From NCBI GenBank assembly GCA_964469555.1, contig CAYYAQ010000016.1, positions 1 to 52,860 on the forward strand: DNA of 52,860 nt. The letters run 5' to 3'. A program made the position numbers and the translations under genes. Shown piece by piece: positions 34,048 to 42,459 of the stretch. Numbering within the stretch: position 1 is the first letter of the stretch; each line of letters begins with the position of its first letter. The notes beneath the pieces were generated by a model. The model made no database searches. It had not been told where the DNA came from and saw only the letters and a list, made by a program, of their open reading frames with translations. This DNA comes from CAYYAQ01 sp964469555. GTDB lineage: Bacteria > Planctomycetota > UBA1135 > UBA2386.

Positions 34048-35229
34048 ATGCCGCTCCAACCAAACCTCCGCTCTCGCTCGCTCACCGAATCCCTCACCCT
34101 GGCGATCGCCGCCAAGGCCAATAAACTGCGGAGCGACGGCCTCGACGTGGTCTCCCTGGGCGCCGGGGAGCCGGATTTCGGCACGATCGAGTCGGTGGCA
34201 GCCGCCGGCGTCGACGCCATCCACCGCGGCGAGACCCGCTACACGGCGGCAGCCGGCACGCCGGAGCTCCGGGCTGCGGCCGCCGAGTGGTTCAACCGGG
34301 AGTTCGGATTCGACTACACCGCCGCCGAGGTCATGGCGACCGCCGGCGTCAAACCGGCTCTCCACATGGCCTTGATGACCATCGTCGAGCCCGGGGACCG
34401 CGTCCTGCTGCCGGCGCCGTACTGGGTCTCCTATCCCAGCCTCGTCGAGATCGCCGGCGGCGTGCCCATCGACGTCGCGACGGTGCCCGATCAGGGGTTC
34501 ATCCACACCGGGGAACAGATCCTCGAAGCGGCACGCGAGCACGGCGCGAAGGGGGTGATGCTCAACTACCCCAACAACCCGTCTGGCGCGGCGCCGACGG
34601 AGGATCAGATCCGCTCCCTGGTCGACGCGGCGGTGGAGGCCGACCTCTGGATCATCTCTGACGAAATCTACGCCTCGATACTCTACGACGACGCCGAGCA
34701 CGTCTCGCCCGCGACGTTCGCCCGGGATCGCACCATCGTCGTCAACGGTGGCAGCAAGAGCCACTCGCTGACCGGTTGGCGCATCGGCTTCCTCGCCGGC
34801 CCCACGGACATCGTCAAGGCGACGGCGAAGATCCAGTCCCAGGCGATCGGCAATCCCGCGAGCCCGAGCCAGGCGGCGGGCCTCGAGGCCGCCCGCGGCG
34901 ACCACAGCGAGGAGATCGCCCGAAGGGTCGCGGCATTCGACGAACGCCGCCGCTATCTGGTCTCCGCGCTCAACGAGATCGACGGCGTTTCCGCGCGCCC
35001 ACCCCAGGGTGCGTTCTACCTGATGGCCGACGTCCGGGAATTGTGCGAACGACTCGGCATCGATGATGTCAAACTGGCCGAGCGCCTGCTCGACGACGTG
35101 CTGCTGTCGGTCGTGCCGTGCGGACCATTCGCCGCGCCCGGGTTTATCCGCCTCAGCTACGCGGCGAGCATGGAGCAGCTGCAAGACGCAGTCGTGCGTC
35201 TGCACAAGTTCGTGGAGAGCACCGCGTGA
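34048..35229 (+). CDS. Class I/II pyridoxal-phosphate aminotransferase (aspartate aminotransferase type)
   Basis: The 393-residue enzyme matches the Ib subgroup of aspartate aminotransferases. It has VVSLGAGEPDFGTIESV, the substrate-binding YTAAAGTPELRAA, PAPYWVSYPSLVEIAGG, NYPNNPSGAAPTEDQI, DEIYASILYDD and the PLP-lysine motif NGGSKSHSLTGWRIGFLAGP (Lys about residue 231), and a C-terminal arginine in FIRLSYA. The start is the ATG at 34048; the TTG further upstream adds a proline-rich stretch that is not in the family. Its stop overlaps the next gene's GTG (GTGA). The amino-acid specificity cannot be fixed from the sequence; aspartate or prephenate are both possible for this subgroup. Confidence 0.9.
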   Translation: MPLQPNLRSRSLTESLTLAIAAKANKLRSDGLDVVSLGAGEPDFGTIESVAAAGVDAIHRGETRYTAAAGTPELRAAAAEWFNREFGFDYTAAEVMATAGVKPALHMALMTIVEPGDRVLLPAPYWVSYPSLVEIAGGVPIDVATVPDQGFIHTGEQILEAAREHGAKGVMLNYPNNPSGAAPTEDQIRSLVDAAVEADLWIISDEIYASILYDDAEHVSPATFARDRTIVVNGGSKSHSLTGWRIGFLAGPTDIVKATAKIQSQAIGNPASPSQAAGLEAARGDHSEEIARRVAAFDERRRYLVSALNEIDGVSARPPQGAFYLMADVRELCERLGIDDVKLAERLLDDVLLSVVPCGPFAAPGFIRLSYAASMEQLQDAVVRLHKFVESTA

Positions 35230-36299
35230 CAAACGACGAGCACGTCCCGAAGCACGTCGAGGACCTCGCGTCGATCCCCACCGCCGAGTCAGGACTGTTC
35301 ACCGCCTACGGCAGTCTCCGATCTGTCCGATCGGGGCGCACCAGTCAGAACAAGCGCTACGTCGACCTCGAGATCAGCGATCAGAGCGCGTCGCTCGGCG
35401 CCAAGATCTGGGACGACTCGGCTGCCGCCCAGGACGCAGCGCTGTCGATCCCGAGCGGTCGATGCGTGAAGCTCCTGTTCCAGCCGGGCTCCTACCAGGG
35501 CGTGCTGCAGCTCACGATCAAGGGCATCCGCGAGGTGTCTGATGACGACGACGGCGTCTTCCGCCCCGCAGCCATCTATGGCGAAGGCATCGACCTCGTC
35601 GAGGACCTGTTGTGCGAGACGTTGGTATTCGACATCGAGACCGTGCCCGTGCAGGACAAACGCGAGTTGCCGAGCACGGTCGCGGAGACCCTGGTCAAGT
35701 TCGCCGACTACAAGGAGATGGAGACCAGCGCGGTCATGGGCATGTCGCCGTTCTTCGGAAAGGTCGTATCGCTCGCGTTCGGCGAGGGCGAATCCGACCT
35801 CTCGGACCAGCGCGTCACGGCCCTCGTCGTGCCTCCCGAGGGCGCCGACGTCGACGCGTTCCCAGACTGGATGCGACCGATGACCGAGGCCGACCTGCTG
35901 CGTGCGTTCTGGGTCCTCGCCGGCGCCGCCTCGAACGTGGTCACCTACAACGGTCGCGGCTTCGACGTGCCGTTCCTGATCAACCGCAGCTTGATCCACA
36001 AGATCCCCGCGCGCGTCGATCTGCTCTCGAACCGCTACTCGCTACGCCCCCATCTGGATCTGCTTCAGGTTCTCAAACACGGCGCCTACGGCAGCGGGCC
36101 TACGACACTCGACGTCGTTTGCTGGTCGCTCGGTATCGAGAGCCCGAAGGGAGAGATGGACGGTTCCATGGTCGCCCCCGCCTACGGTCGTGGCGAGATC
36201 GAGGAGATCGCCCGTTACAACCTGGCCGACGTGCGCGCGACCACGGGGGTCTACCAACACGTGCGCGACGGCCTCCTCCGGTACAGGAAAGACTGGTAA
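35226..36299 (+). CDS. OB-fold plus DEDD-type 3'-5' exonuclease fusion protein
   Basis: The 357-residue product has two parts. Residues 10-110 are an OB fold like that of YhaM-type exoribonucleases: SVRSGRTSQNKRYVDLEISD followed by LGAKIWDDS and LQLTIKGIREV. Residues 130-355 are a predicted DEDD 3'-5' exonuclease of the PolB-like group: motif I LVFDIETVPV, motif II VVTYNGRGFDVPFLINRS and motif III YNLADVRATTGVYQ, so all four catalytic acids are visible. The combination suggests a nuclease with its own nucleic-acid clamp. The start is a GTG at 35226 overlapping the aminotransferase stop. Only 2 bp separate it from the HD hydrolase gene, so they are probably cotranscribed. Confidence 0.85.
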   Translation: MTNDEHVPKHVEDLASIPTAESGLFTAYGSLRSVRSGRTSQNKRYVDLEISDQSASLGAKIWDDSAAAQDAALSIPSGRCVKLLFQPGSYQGVLQLTIKGIREVSDDDDGVFRPAAIYGEGIDLVEDLLCETLVFDIETVPVQDKRELPSTVAETLVKFADYKEMETSAVMGMSPFFGKVVSLAFGEGESDLSDQRVTALVVPPEGADVDAFPDWMRPMTEADLLRAFWVLAGAASNVVTYNGRGFDVPFLINRSLIHKIPARVDLLSNRYSLRPHLDLLQVLKHGAYGSGPTTLDVVCWSLGIESPKGEMDGSMVAPAYGRGEIEEIARYNLADVRATTGVYQHVRDGLLRYRKDW

Positions 36300-36301
36300 C
36301 G

Positions 36302-37666
36302 ATGAGTTCGCCGTCCCACGGAACCGTGATCGTCCGTGATCCCGTGCACGGAGACATCGAGCTCACCCGCGAAGAGATCCGCGTGATCGACACGCCGCAA
36401 TTCCAGCGGTTGCGCGGAATCAAGCAGCTCGGCACGGCCTACCTCGTGTTTCCAGGCGCGGTCCACACGCGCTTCGAACACTCGATCGGAACGCTCCACA
36501 TGACCGAGCGCCTGATCCAGGCGATCAACCGCAACGCGGAGCGGGATCCGACCACTTGCCGGAAGATCGTCGACGACGAACGGCGACTGCTGCGCTTCGC
36601 GGCATTGCTGCACGACATCACCCACATTCCTTTCGGTCACAACATCGAGGACCAGACCGGCCTGTTACCGCGGCACGACGAGCCGTCGCGCTTCGTGGCA
36701 ATGCTCGGCGCGAACGAACTCGGGGATGCGCTGCGCGAGCTGCACGTGCACGACGACGTGCTGACGATCCTGGCCGGCAAGCGCGGGGACACGCCGCAAT
36801 TCATGCAGCAACTCCTGTCCGACACGATCGACTCGGACCTGCTCGACTACCTGCGGCGCGATGCCTACTACACCGGTCTCGAACTGCACTACGACAGTCG
36901 GGTCACAGGCTACTTCCGAATCGACCCGGCGACGGAGGCGATGTTCGTCGACTGCGAGAAGGAGGGGATGCTCCGCGAAGACATCGTCTCCGAGCTGATG
37001 CGGCTGCTGGAGACCCGATACCACTTCTCCGAGCGGGTCTACTACCACCACGCGAAGGTCGCCGCCGGCGCGCTGCTGGCGAGGATGGTCGAACTCGCGA
37101 TGCGAAGCGGGGGACTCACCGCCGAGGAACTCTTGGAGAGCACGGATCAATCGCTCCTGTTCCAGCTGGCGCGGGTAGATCTTGGCAGCGCCGGAGCGAA
37201 CGAACGGATGCACCGGTTCACGACGCGGTTCGCGGGACGAAAACTACCCAAGCGCGTCCTCGTGCTCCCGGCGTATCTCAACCACGACGTGCAGGACGAA
37301 CTCCTCGCGACCTACTTCGAGCCGGGCAAGCCCGAGGCACGGTTCGCGTGGGAGACCGAGATGGAAGAAGCCGCGCGCCGCGAGTTCGGCAAGGACATGG
37401 ACGTCATCATGTACTGCCCAGCCCGCAGCATGCAACTCAAGGAAGCGCGCACCCTGGTCCGCATGCCCGGCACGGGCGAACGCACGGTGCCGATGTCCGA
37501 TTTTGCGGGAGAGATCCCTCGGCTGACCGACCTCCAGGACAGTTATCTGCGCCTGTGGAAGCTCTACGTGCTCACCTCGGAGCCGGATCGGGCCGTGCGC
37601 CAACGCCTCCAGACGCTCTGCCTCGAACGCCTTCCGGACGGTTGCGTCAACGGGCTGCGGCTTTAG
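36302..37666 (+). CDS. HD-domain phosphohydrolase, SAMHD1/dGTPase-like
   Basis: The 454-residue protein belongs to the COG1078 group of dNTP triphosphohydrolase-like HD proteins, which remove triphosphate from dNTPs or act on related nucleotides. The N-terminus reads VRDPVHGDIELTREEIRVID and FQRLRGIKQLGTAYLVFPGA; the metal site has HTRFEHSIGTLHM, LLRFAALLHDITHIPFGHNI and DSDLLDYLRRDAYY. Typical length is 400-470 residues. The ATG at 36302 follows the exonuclease by 2 bp. HD nucleases and dNTPases are both possible activities; the linkage with an OB/DEDD exonuclease hints at nucleic-acid turnover. Confidence 0.9.
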   Translation: MSSPSHGTVIVRDPVHGDIELTREEIRVIDTPQFQRLRGIKQLGTAYLVFPGAVHTRFEHSIGTLHMTERLIQAINRNAERDPTTCRKIVDDERRLLRFAALLHDITHIPFGHNIEDQTGLLPRHDEPSRFVAMLGANELGDALRELHVHDDVLTILAGKRGDTPQFMQQLLSDTIDSDLLDYLRRDAYYTGLELHYDSRVTGYFRIDPATEAMFVDCEKEGMLREDIVSELMRLLETRYHFSERVYYHHAKVAAGALLARMVELAMRSGGLTAEELLESTDQSLLFQLARVDLGSAGANERMHRFTTRFAGRKLPKRVLVLPAYLNHDVQDELLATYFEPGKPEARFAWETEMEEAARREFGKDMDVIMYCPARSMQLKEARTLVRMPGTGERTVPMSDFAGEIPRLTDLQDSYLRLWKLYVLTSEPDRAVRQRLQTLCLERLPDGCVNGLRL

Positions 37667-37693
37667 GCGTCGGTGGGGAAATGTCGTACAAGA

Positions 37694-37724
37694 AGAAGCC
37701 AGGCCCGGACTCCACCTGGCTTCT
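37694..37724. terminator. Hairpin between convergent genes, possible bidirectional terminator
   Basis: AGAAGCCAGG (37694-37703) and CCTGGCTTCT (37715-37724) pair perfectly over 10 bp around an 11-base loop. On the minus strand the stem is followed by TCTTGT, a weak T-rich tail; on the plus strand there is no T run. It lies 28 bp after the HD hydrolase stop and also directly after the stop of the small minus-strand frame 37724-37900, so it could end transcription of both. Confidence 0.5.
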
Positions 37725-37900
37725 CACACAACTGAGAAGGCCCGCCCACTCACGTGGGCGAACAAGGAGAACGCGCTACGGTCGCTCTTGCTCACCTTTG
37801 CGCTGAGATGGTCAGCCGCGAATGCGCCGGCGAATCCGACCACGAGGAGCGTCACCGCGAGCGAACCGATGACGAGATCAGTCAGCGTTCTGTCTCCCAC
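37724..37900 (-). CDS. Possible small membrane protein
   Basis: A 58-codon frame on the minus strand starts with GTG at 37900 and encodes MGDRTLTDLVIGSLAVTLLV followed by VGFAGAFAADHLSAKVSKSD and a short polar end. The first 30 residues would form one membrane helix, followed by a small polar tail. The frame begins 65 bp after the stop of the carboxypeptidase-regulatory-like gene on the same strand, and its stop codon touches a hairpin that could end the operon. There is no strong ribosome binding site. I do not recognise the sequence, and the gene could be spurious. Confidence 0.35.
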   Translation of the reverse strand: MGDRTLTDLVIGSLAVTLLVVGFAGAFAADHLSAKVSKSDRSAFSLFAHVSGRAFSVV

Positions 37901-37964
37901 CGGCGTCAGCGTCGACGACGCGGAGCGGTCCCGATGGGGGACGATCTGATTGCAGGACTTGGAC

Positions 37965-39518
37965 CTACCTGCCGAGCGTCAGCGTGGTCTCGCCGATCAC
38001 GATGACGTCGCGTGCGACCGTTGCACCGGCGAATCGCTCCTCAACTCTCAGCAGCGAACGCTGACTGATGCGGAGAGGGAACGGTTCCGCACAGTCCCAC
38101 GAATACGGGCCGTGATCCCCCTGTTCGTCACGGATCGACAGGCTCACGGTACCCGTGAGCTTGGGGCCCGCGCGAAGAACCAGGCTGGGCTCTTGGATCG
38201 GCTGCTGCGGCGCCAAAGGATAGAGACCAATGGTCAATCCGTGGTCGACGATCCCGTCCCTCGTGAACTCGAGTCCATAGAATCCCTCGGCTTCGACTGT
38301 CAACGCGGTCCGACCGCGTTCGTCCGTCAATCGCGACAGCGAGAACGCCCCGGACGTGGAAGTCTGCATGACGTCGCCGGTGCCGACGTAAGCCAGCGGG
38401 GCCAGCAACCATCCGGTATCGGAGAGGGCCAACCCGGAGTCTCCCGGTCGTGAAGTGACCCACGCATCCGGCACGGGCTTGCCTGCGGGATCGACGACGG
38501 TCGCCGCGATCGTGGGCCGGTACGTCCCGTTCAAGACGGCGGCGACCGTCGGTTGATCGAGCCGAATCTCCTCGGACACCGTCGGGGCGAATCCGGAGTG
38601 CACGACGCGCACCCGGACACGGGCGCCGCGCGGGAGGTTCGGAAACACGACCATTCTCTCCCGCACTTCGGACACATCGCTGATCGCCCGCATGAAGAAG
38701 GGGTACTCGAGCAAGCGCGAGTCGCGACCACCCGCGGGAAGGAGATGGTAGGACGCGTCCGGATCGACGTCCGTCGCGTTAAAACGCACATGCAGTTCGA
38801 CGCCTTCGCGCAGCGTGAGAGGGCGCTCATGGAGCGCGTCGTACTGCGCTCCGGAGAGCCTGCGGTAGAGCGCCGCGTACCCCTTGTGTCGCACGACGAG
38901 TGGCAGGCCAGAGTCCGCCGGGATCGCGTCGATGGCGAACTCCCCTTCTGCGTCCGTCGTCGCTGACTCGCCGGCGATCCACACGCTCGCGCCCTGCAAC
39001 GGTCTCCCGTTGGTGTCGACGACCTTGCCGCGCGCGGTCTTCATCCTGCCCCGCAGCAAGAGGATCCTCCCGCGATCGGTGGGAAGCAACCGAGTCACGC
39101 GGTAGTGGTCGCGACCGTCCGCCAGCCGAAAACGGACGAGTTGCTGACCGCGGACAACCCGTGAGATGGGCAAAGCTGCGAGGCCAGCGACCCACGTGCC
39201 TTCGATACCCTTCGGCTCGGGATCCTGCAGGGACGTCACCAGTTCGCACGTCGGTCGAGGCTGGCGCTCCGGGAGCACCCGAGCCAGCGTCCGCAGTCTG
39301 AGGTGGACGCGGATCTTGGCCGTCCCCCCAGACGTGTTCTTCATGTCGGTCGAGGCGTCGAAGGTCTTTCCGGCTTTGGGCGGCGCAAAGACCTCGAGTT
39401 CCCCGGGGTCAACGGGGTCGTTGCCGAAGACGAAGTACCCCACGATACCGATCAAGCCGAGGACGAATATCCCCAACAACAGGATGCGACGGGAAGAAGA
39501 AGCAGGCATCTCGGTCAC
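37965..39518 (-). CDS. Membrane-anchored protein with carboxypeptidase-regulatory-like domains
   Basis: The 517-residue protein has an N-terminal anchor (RRILLLGIFVLGLIGIVGYFVFG, residues about 10-32) and exported beta-sandwich modules. CarboxypepD_reg-like patterns are seen at MKTARGKVVDTNGRPLQGAS, ESATTDAEGEFAIDAIPADS, and IAATVVDPAGKPVPDAWVTS. It resembles the 851-residue protein encoded at 13674-16229 in layout, though it is shorter. The start is a GTG at 39518; an ATG three codons later is an alternative. It is divergent from two glycosyltransferase genes and could be part of the same surface assembly; no enzyme domain is present. Confidence 0.72.
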   Translation of the reverse strand: MTEMPASSSRRILLLGIFVLGLIGIVGYFVFGNDPVDPGELEVFAPPKAGKTFDASTDMKNTSGGTAKIRVHLRLRTLARVLPERQPRPTCELVTSLQDPEPKGIEGTWVAGLAALPISRVVRGQQLVRFRLADGRDHYRVTRLLPTDRGRILLLRGRMKTARGKVVDTNGRPLQGASVWIAGESATTDAEGEFAIDAIPADSGLPLVVRHKGYAALYRRLSGAQYDALHERPLTLREGVELHVRFNATDVDPDASYHLLPAGGRDSRLLEYPFFMRAISDVSEVRERMVVFPNLPRGARVRVRVVHSGFAPTVSEEIRLDQPTVAAVLNGTYRPTIAATVVDPAGKPVPDAWVTSRPGDSGLALSDTGWLLAPLAYVGTGDVMQTSTSGAFSLSRLTDERGRTALTVEAEGFYGLEFTRDGIVDHGLTIGLYPLAPQQPIQEPSLVLRAGPKLTGTVSLSIRDEQGDHGPYSWDCAEPFPLRISQRSLLRVEERFAGATVARDVIVIGETTLTLGR

Positions 39519-39597
39519 AGCCTAGGGCGCACGGACACAATGTGAAGAGACCATCGAGACACCCCACTAGCCGGAAGGTTCACTCCGGGTAACGCAA

Positions 39598-40749
39598 ATG
39601 GCCGTTCTCGATAAATCCGTCCTTCCCCGCGCAGGCCGACGGCGATTCGATTGGGAAGTGCCCGACTCCCCCATCCGACTCGGCCTCGACTACCGCCCGG
39701 CCATCCTGACCAGCGCCGGGATCGGTCGGTCCGTGCGGGAACTTAGCCGCGCGGTCGCTGAGCTTTCCGATGTCGACCTGCATTTGTTCGGACACAGCTT
39801 CGCCCGCTCACGGCGTCGCGATCCCGTGCCCAGCGGCGGTCGGCTACACCGGTTGCCGATCCCAGGCCGCTCGCTGCCACTGCTCGCCAGGTTCGGACTC
39901 GACGCCAGCCGCCTGTCCGGACGCGTCCCGCTGTTCCATTGGACGGACTACGTCCATCCCCCGGTGACGGCAGCGCGGGTGATCCTGACGTTGCATGATC
40001 TGGCATTCGCCGCTGACCCGACCTTCCACGGACCAACGACGGGACTGTTGACGGAACGCTGCGGAGCGGCGGTCGCCCGAGCGGAGCACATCATCTGTCC
40101 GACACGCGCGACGGCGGACGAGGCGCAGGACCTCTTCGGTCGCGATCGGAACAGCATCACCGTGATCCCGTGGGGTTGTGACCACGTCCCCCATTCTCCC
40201 GGACCGGCGCCGATCACCCAACCGTACCTCTTGACCGTCGGGACGATCGAACCGCGCAAGAACCACCAACTGCTGTTGGACTCCTGGCGTGCGTTGTCGG
40301 CGCCGCGGCCCCGCCTGGTCGTGCTCGGACGCCGTGGCTGGGAGTGCGACGAGATCGTCGCGGATCTTCTGCGGGCCGTGCGCGGCGAAGGCGCGCTGTG
40401 GATCGAGGACGTCGATGATGCCACGGTGTTCTCGTTCATGGCGAATGCGCTCGCGCTCGTCTACCCATCTCGACTGGAAGGGTTCGGGTTTCCGCCGATG
40501 GAAGCGATGGCGCTCGGCACGCCCGTGATCGCAGGCGACACGCCCGCCTTGCGCGAAGTCCTCGGCGACACAGCTCGGCTGTGCGACCCGAACGATGGCG
40601 AGGCCCTCACGGCGCAGTTGCAAGCAGTGATCGACGACGAAGGCTCTCGCGGGCAACAGATCGCCGCGGGCCGCGCACGGGCCTCGGAGTTCACGTGGCG
40701 GGCGTGCGCGGAAGCACACGCCCGGGTCTACCGCGAGGTGCTGAGTTGA
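39598..40749 (+). CDS. GT4-family glycosyltransferase
   Basis: The 383-residue GT-B protein starts with an ATG and a charged N-terminus. Conserved pieces include RLGLDYRPAILTSAGIGRSV, LFHWTDYVHPP and LTLHDLAFAADPTFHGP of mannosyltransferase-like GT4 enzymes. The C-terminal half has YLLTVGTIEPRKNHQLLLDS and the family signature YPSRLEGFGFPPMEAMALGT, with the two glutamates that hold the nucleotide sugar. It is translationally coupled to the next glycosyltransferase (the stop TGA overlaps the TTG start). The two enzymes probably act in sequence on one glycan; the sugars are unknown. Confidence 0.9.
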   Translation: MAVLDKSVLPRAGRRRFDWEVPDSPIRLGLDYRPAILTSAGIGRSVRELSRAVAELSDVDLHLFGHSFARSRRRDPVPSGGRLHRLPIPGRSLPLLARFGLDASRLSGRVPLFHWTDYVHPPVTAARVILTLHDLAFAADPTFHGPTTGLLTERCGAAVARAEHIICPTRATADEAQDLFGRDRNSITVIPWGCDHVPHSPGPAPITQPYLLTVGTIEPRKNHQLLLDSWRALSAPRPRLVVLGRRGWECDEIVADLLRAVRGEGALWIEDVDDATVFSFMANALALVYPSRLEGFGFPPMEAMALGTPVIAGDTPALREVLGDTARLCDPNDGEALTAQLQAVIDDEGSRGQQIAAGRARASEFTWRACAEAHARVYREVLS

Positions 40750-41759
40750 GTCGCGTCATCGCGTTCGACGGCAGCATCCTCCGCGCCGGACCGGTCACAG
40801 GCGTGGCCGGGTCGTTCTTGACGACGCTCGACGCCTACATTCGCAAGACGTCGTTCGAGTGCGTCGTGCTCGTCACGAAGGACGGCGAACCGCCGGTGAT
40901 CGAGGGAGTGCGGACAGACGCCTGCCTCGCGGGCGGTCGTTGGGGACGGTTGCGGTCGCTACGCCGGGCGTGTCACCGGATCGGGGCCGCGTTGCTGCAC
41001 TCGCCAGTGACGGCTGTCCCGGCCCGCAATCCCTGCCCGACCATCGCGACCGTGCACGACCTCCCGTGGCTCTACCCGGAACTCCGCGGCGAGCCTGGGA
41101 ACCGTCTTCTGCGGAGGCTCGCCGTGCACGGCGCCGCGCGTACCGCCGCCGCGGTGATCGTACCATCGCGGTCGACGTACGAAGATCTGCGACGGTTCGC
41201 GAGAATCGCAGAGAACCGGGTTCACGTGATTCACCACGGCGTGGTCACTCCGGAGCAGGCGGCGCCGGAAGACGAGTTGACGGGCCCGTTCCTCGTACTG
41301 GGCGACGACCGGGCACGCAAGAACCGGACGCGTGTGCAGCGAGCGCACGCCATCGCGCTCGAACATGATCCGACCATCCCCGAGCTACGCTTCGTCGGCC
41401 CGGGTCATGGCTACGTCGAAGAGTCCGAGAAGTGGGACATCCTCCGCCACTCGCGCGCGCTCCTGCACGTGTCGCTGCTCGAGGGGTTCGGCCTACCGGT
41501 GCTCGAAGCCCTCGCCCACGGCGTACCGGTCGTGTGCAGCAGCACGACGAGTCTGCCGGAGATCGCGCAGGACGCGGCGTTGTTGGTCGACGCCACCGAT
41601 GAGGATGCGATCGCTCGAGGGATGGTGCGCATTCACGAGGACGGAGAACTCAGACAGACGCTGCGCGCGCGGGGACGGGACAGAGCCGGCGAGCTGACCC
41701 CGGACGCAAGCGCCGAGCGGTGGCTGCAGCTGCATCAGGAACTTCTGCGAAGCCGCTGA
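40746..41759 (+). CDS. GT4-family glycosyltransferase, second of a pair
   Basis: The 337-residue protein starts with a TTG at 40746 that overlaps the preceding stop (TTGA); the longer upstream frame is the shadow of the first enzyme. It begins SRVIAFDGSILRAGPVTGVA and contains CPTIATVHDLPWLYPELRGE, PSRSTYEDLRRFA and FLVLGDDRARKNRTRVQRAH. The C-terminal motif is LLEGFGLPVLEALAHGVPVV with the catalytic-type Glu pair. It is shorter than its neighbour. Being coupled, both are likely made in equal amounts and act on the same surface polysaccharide. Confidence 0.88.
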   Translation: MSRVIAFDGSILRAGPVTGVAGSFLTTLDAYIRKTSFECVVLVTKDGEPPVIEGVRTDACLAGGRWGRLRSLRRACHRIGAALLHSPVTAVPARNPCPTIATVHDLPWLYPELRGEPGNRLLRRLAVHGAARTAAAVIVPSRSTYEDLRRFARIAENRVHVIHHGVVTPEQAAPEDELTGPFLVLGDDRARKNRTRVQRAHAIALEHDPTIPELRFVGPGHGYVEESEKWDILRHSRALLHVSLLEGFGLPVLEALAHGVPVVCSSTTSLPEIAQDAALLVDATDEDAIARGMVRIHEDGELRQTLRARGRDRAGELTPDASAERWLQLHQELLRSR

Positions 41760-41769
41760 GTCCAGATTC

Positions 41770-42455
41770 GTGTGCATGCACGAACCCGTCGGGGATGATG
41801 ACCGTCGAATGGAGACATCTCTCGACGATCTCGATCAGAACCGGCTCGAACGATTGCGGGCCCGGTTCCTGGAAGACTCGCCGGAGCCGCGCGCAATGGC
41901 TGACTACTGGTCGTGCGACGAGGACCTGGTCGCGTACGATGCGGTGTTCGACGAGTTGGAAGCCCGGAACATCCGGTTCGACGCCGCGGCGACGATTCTC
42001 GACTTCGGATGTGGCACGGGGATCGCGACACGACGGTTTCTTCGGCGTGCCGGGGTGACACCGGCGCGGGTTCTGCTGCACGATCGTTCTGCACGGGCGA
42101 TGGGGTTCGCCGCCCAGCGCGTGGCCGAACAGAACGCAGCCGTGTCGTCATCTGGGTAGAACCAGGGAGCCGCGTCATCTCCCGCCGCCTGAGTGCAATA
42201 CGCGACGGTTTTCTGGACGACTTCGACGTGCTCGCGCCGTGCGCGCATGCTCGGTCGTGCTGCGCGCTGAACGAGGGCGACCGCGATTGGTGTCACTTCT
42301 TCGCCACGCCCCCTGGGGATGTGTCCACGGATTCTGGTTGGGTGAAAATCGGCAGGCAGCTGGGCATCGATCTTCGTTCGCTGCCCTACGCGTTTCTCAT
42401 GTTGCGCGCAAGGTCTGCGAACGAGTCGGTTTGGACTTGGGTTGTTGCTGAGTAG
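41770..42455 (+). pseudogene. Rsm22-like SAM-dependent methyltransferase remnant (internal deletion and frameshift)
   Basis: Two adjacent frames together recall a bacterial Rsm22-like methyltransferase of the small ribosomal subunit. The first (41770-42159) has DLVAYDAVFDELEARN and motif I TILDFGCGTGIATRRFLR. The second, in another frame and joined near 42140, reads RVVIWVEPGSRVISRRLSAI, VLAPCAHARSCCALNEGDRD and WCHFFATPP, with the cysteines of the family. The normal stretch between motif I and the VEPG strand, and the usual GERIGWKWDAVL piece, are missing. The join is out of frame. A 1-bp sequencing error alone would not restore the missing part, so decay is the better explanation. Confidence 0.7.
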
Positions 42456-42459
42456 GTGC

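Noticed and set aside
35612..36301. A longer HD hydrolase with an N-terminal extension
   Set aside because: The extra 230 codons are the shadow of the exonuclease gene; the family starts at the ATG at 36302.
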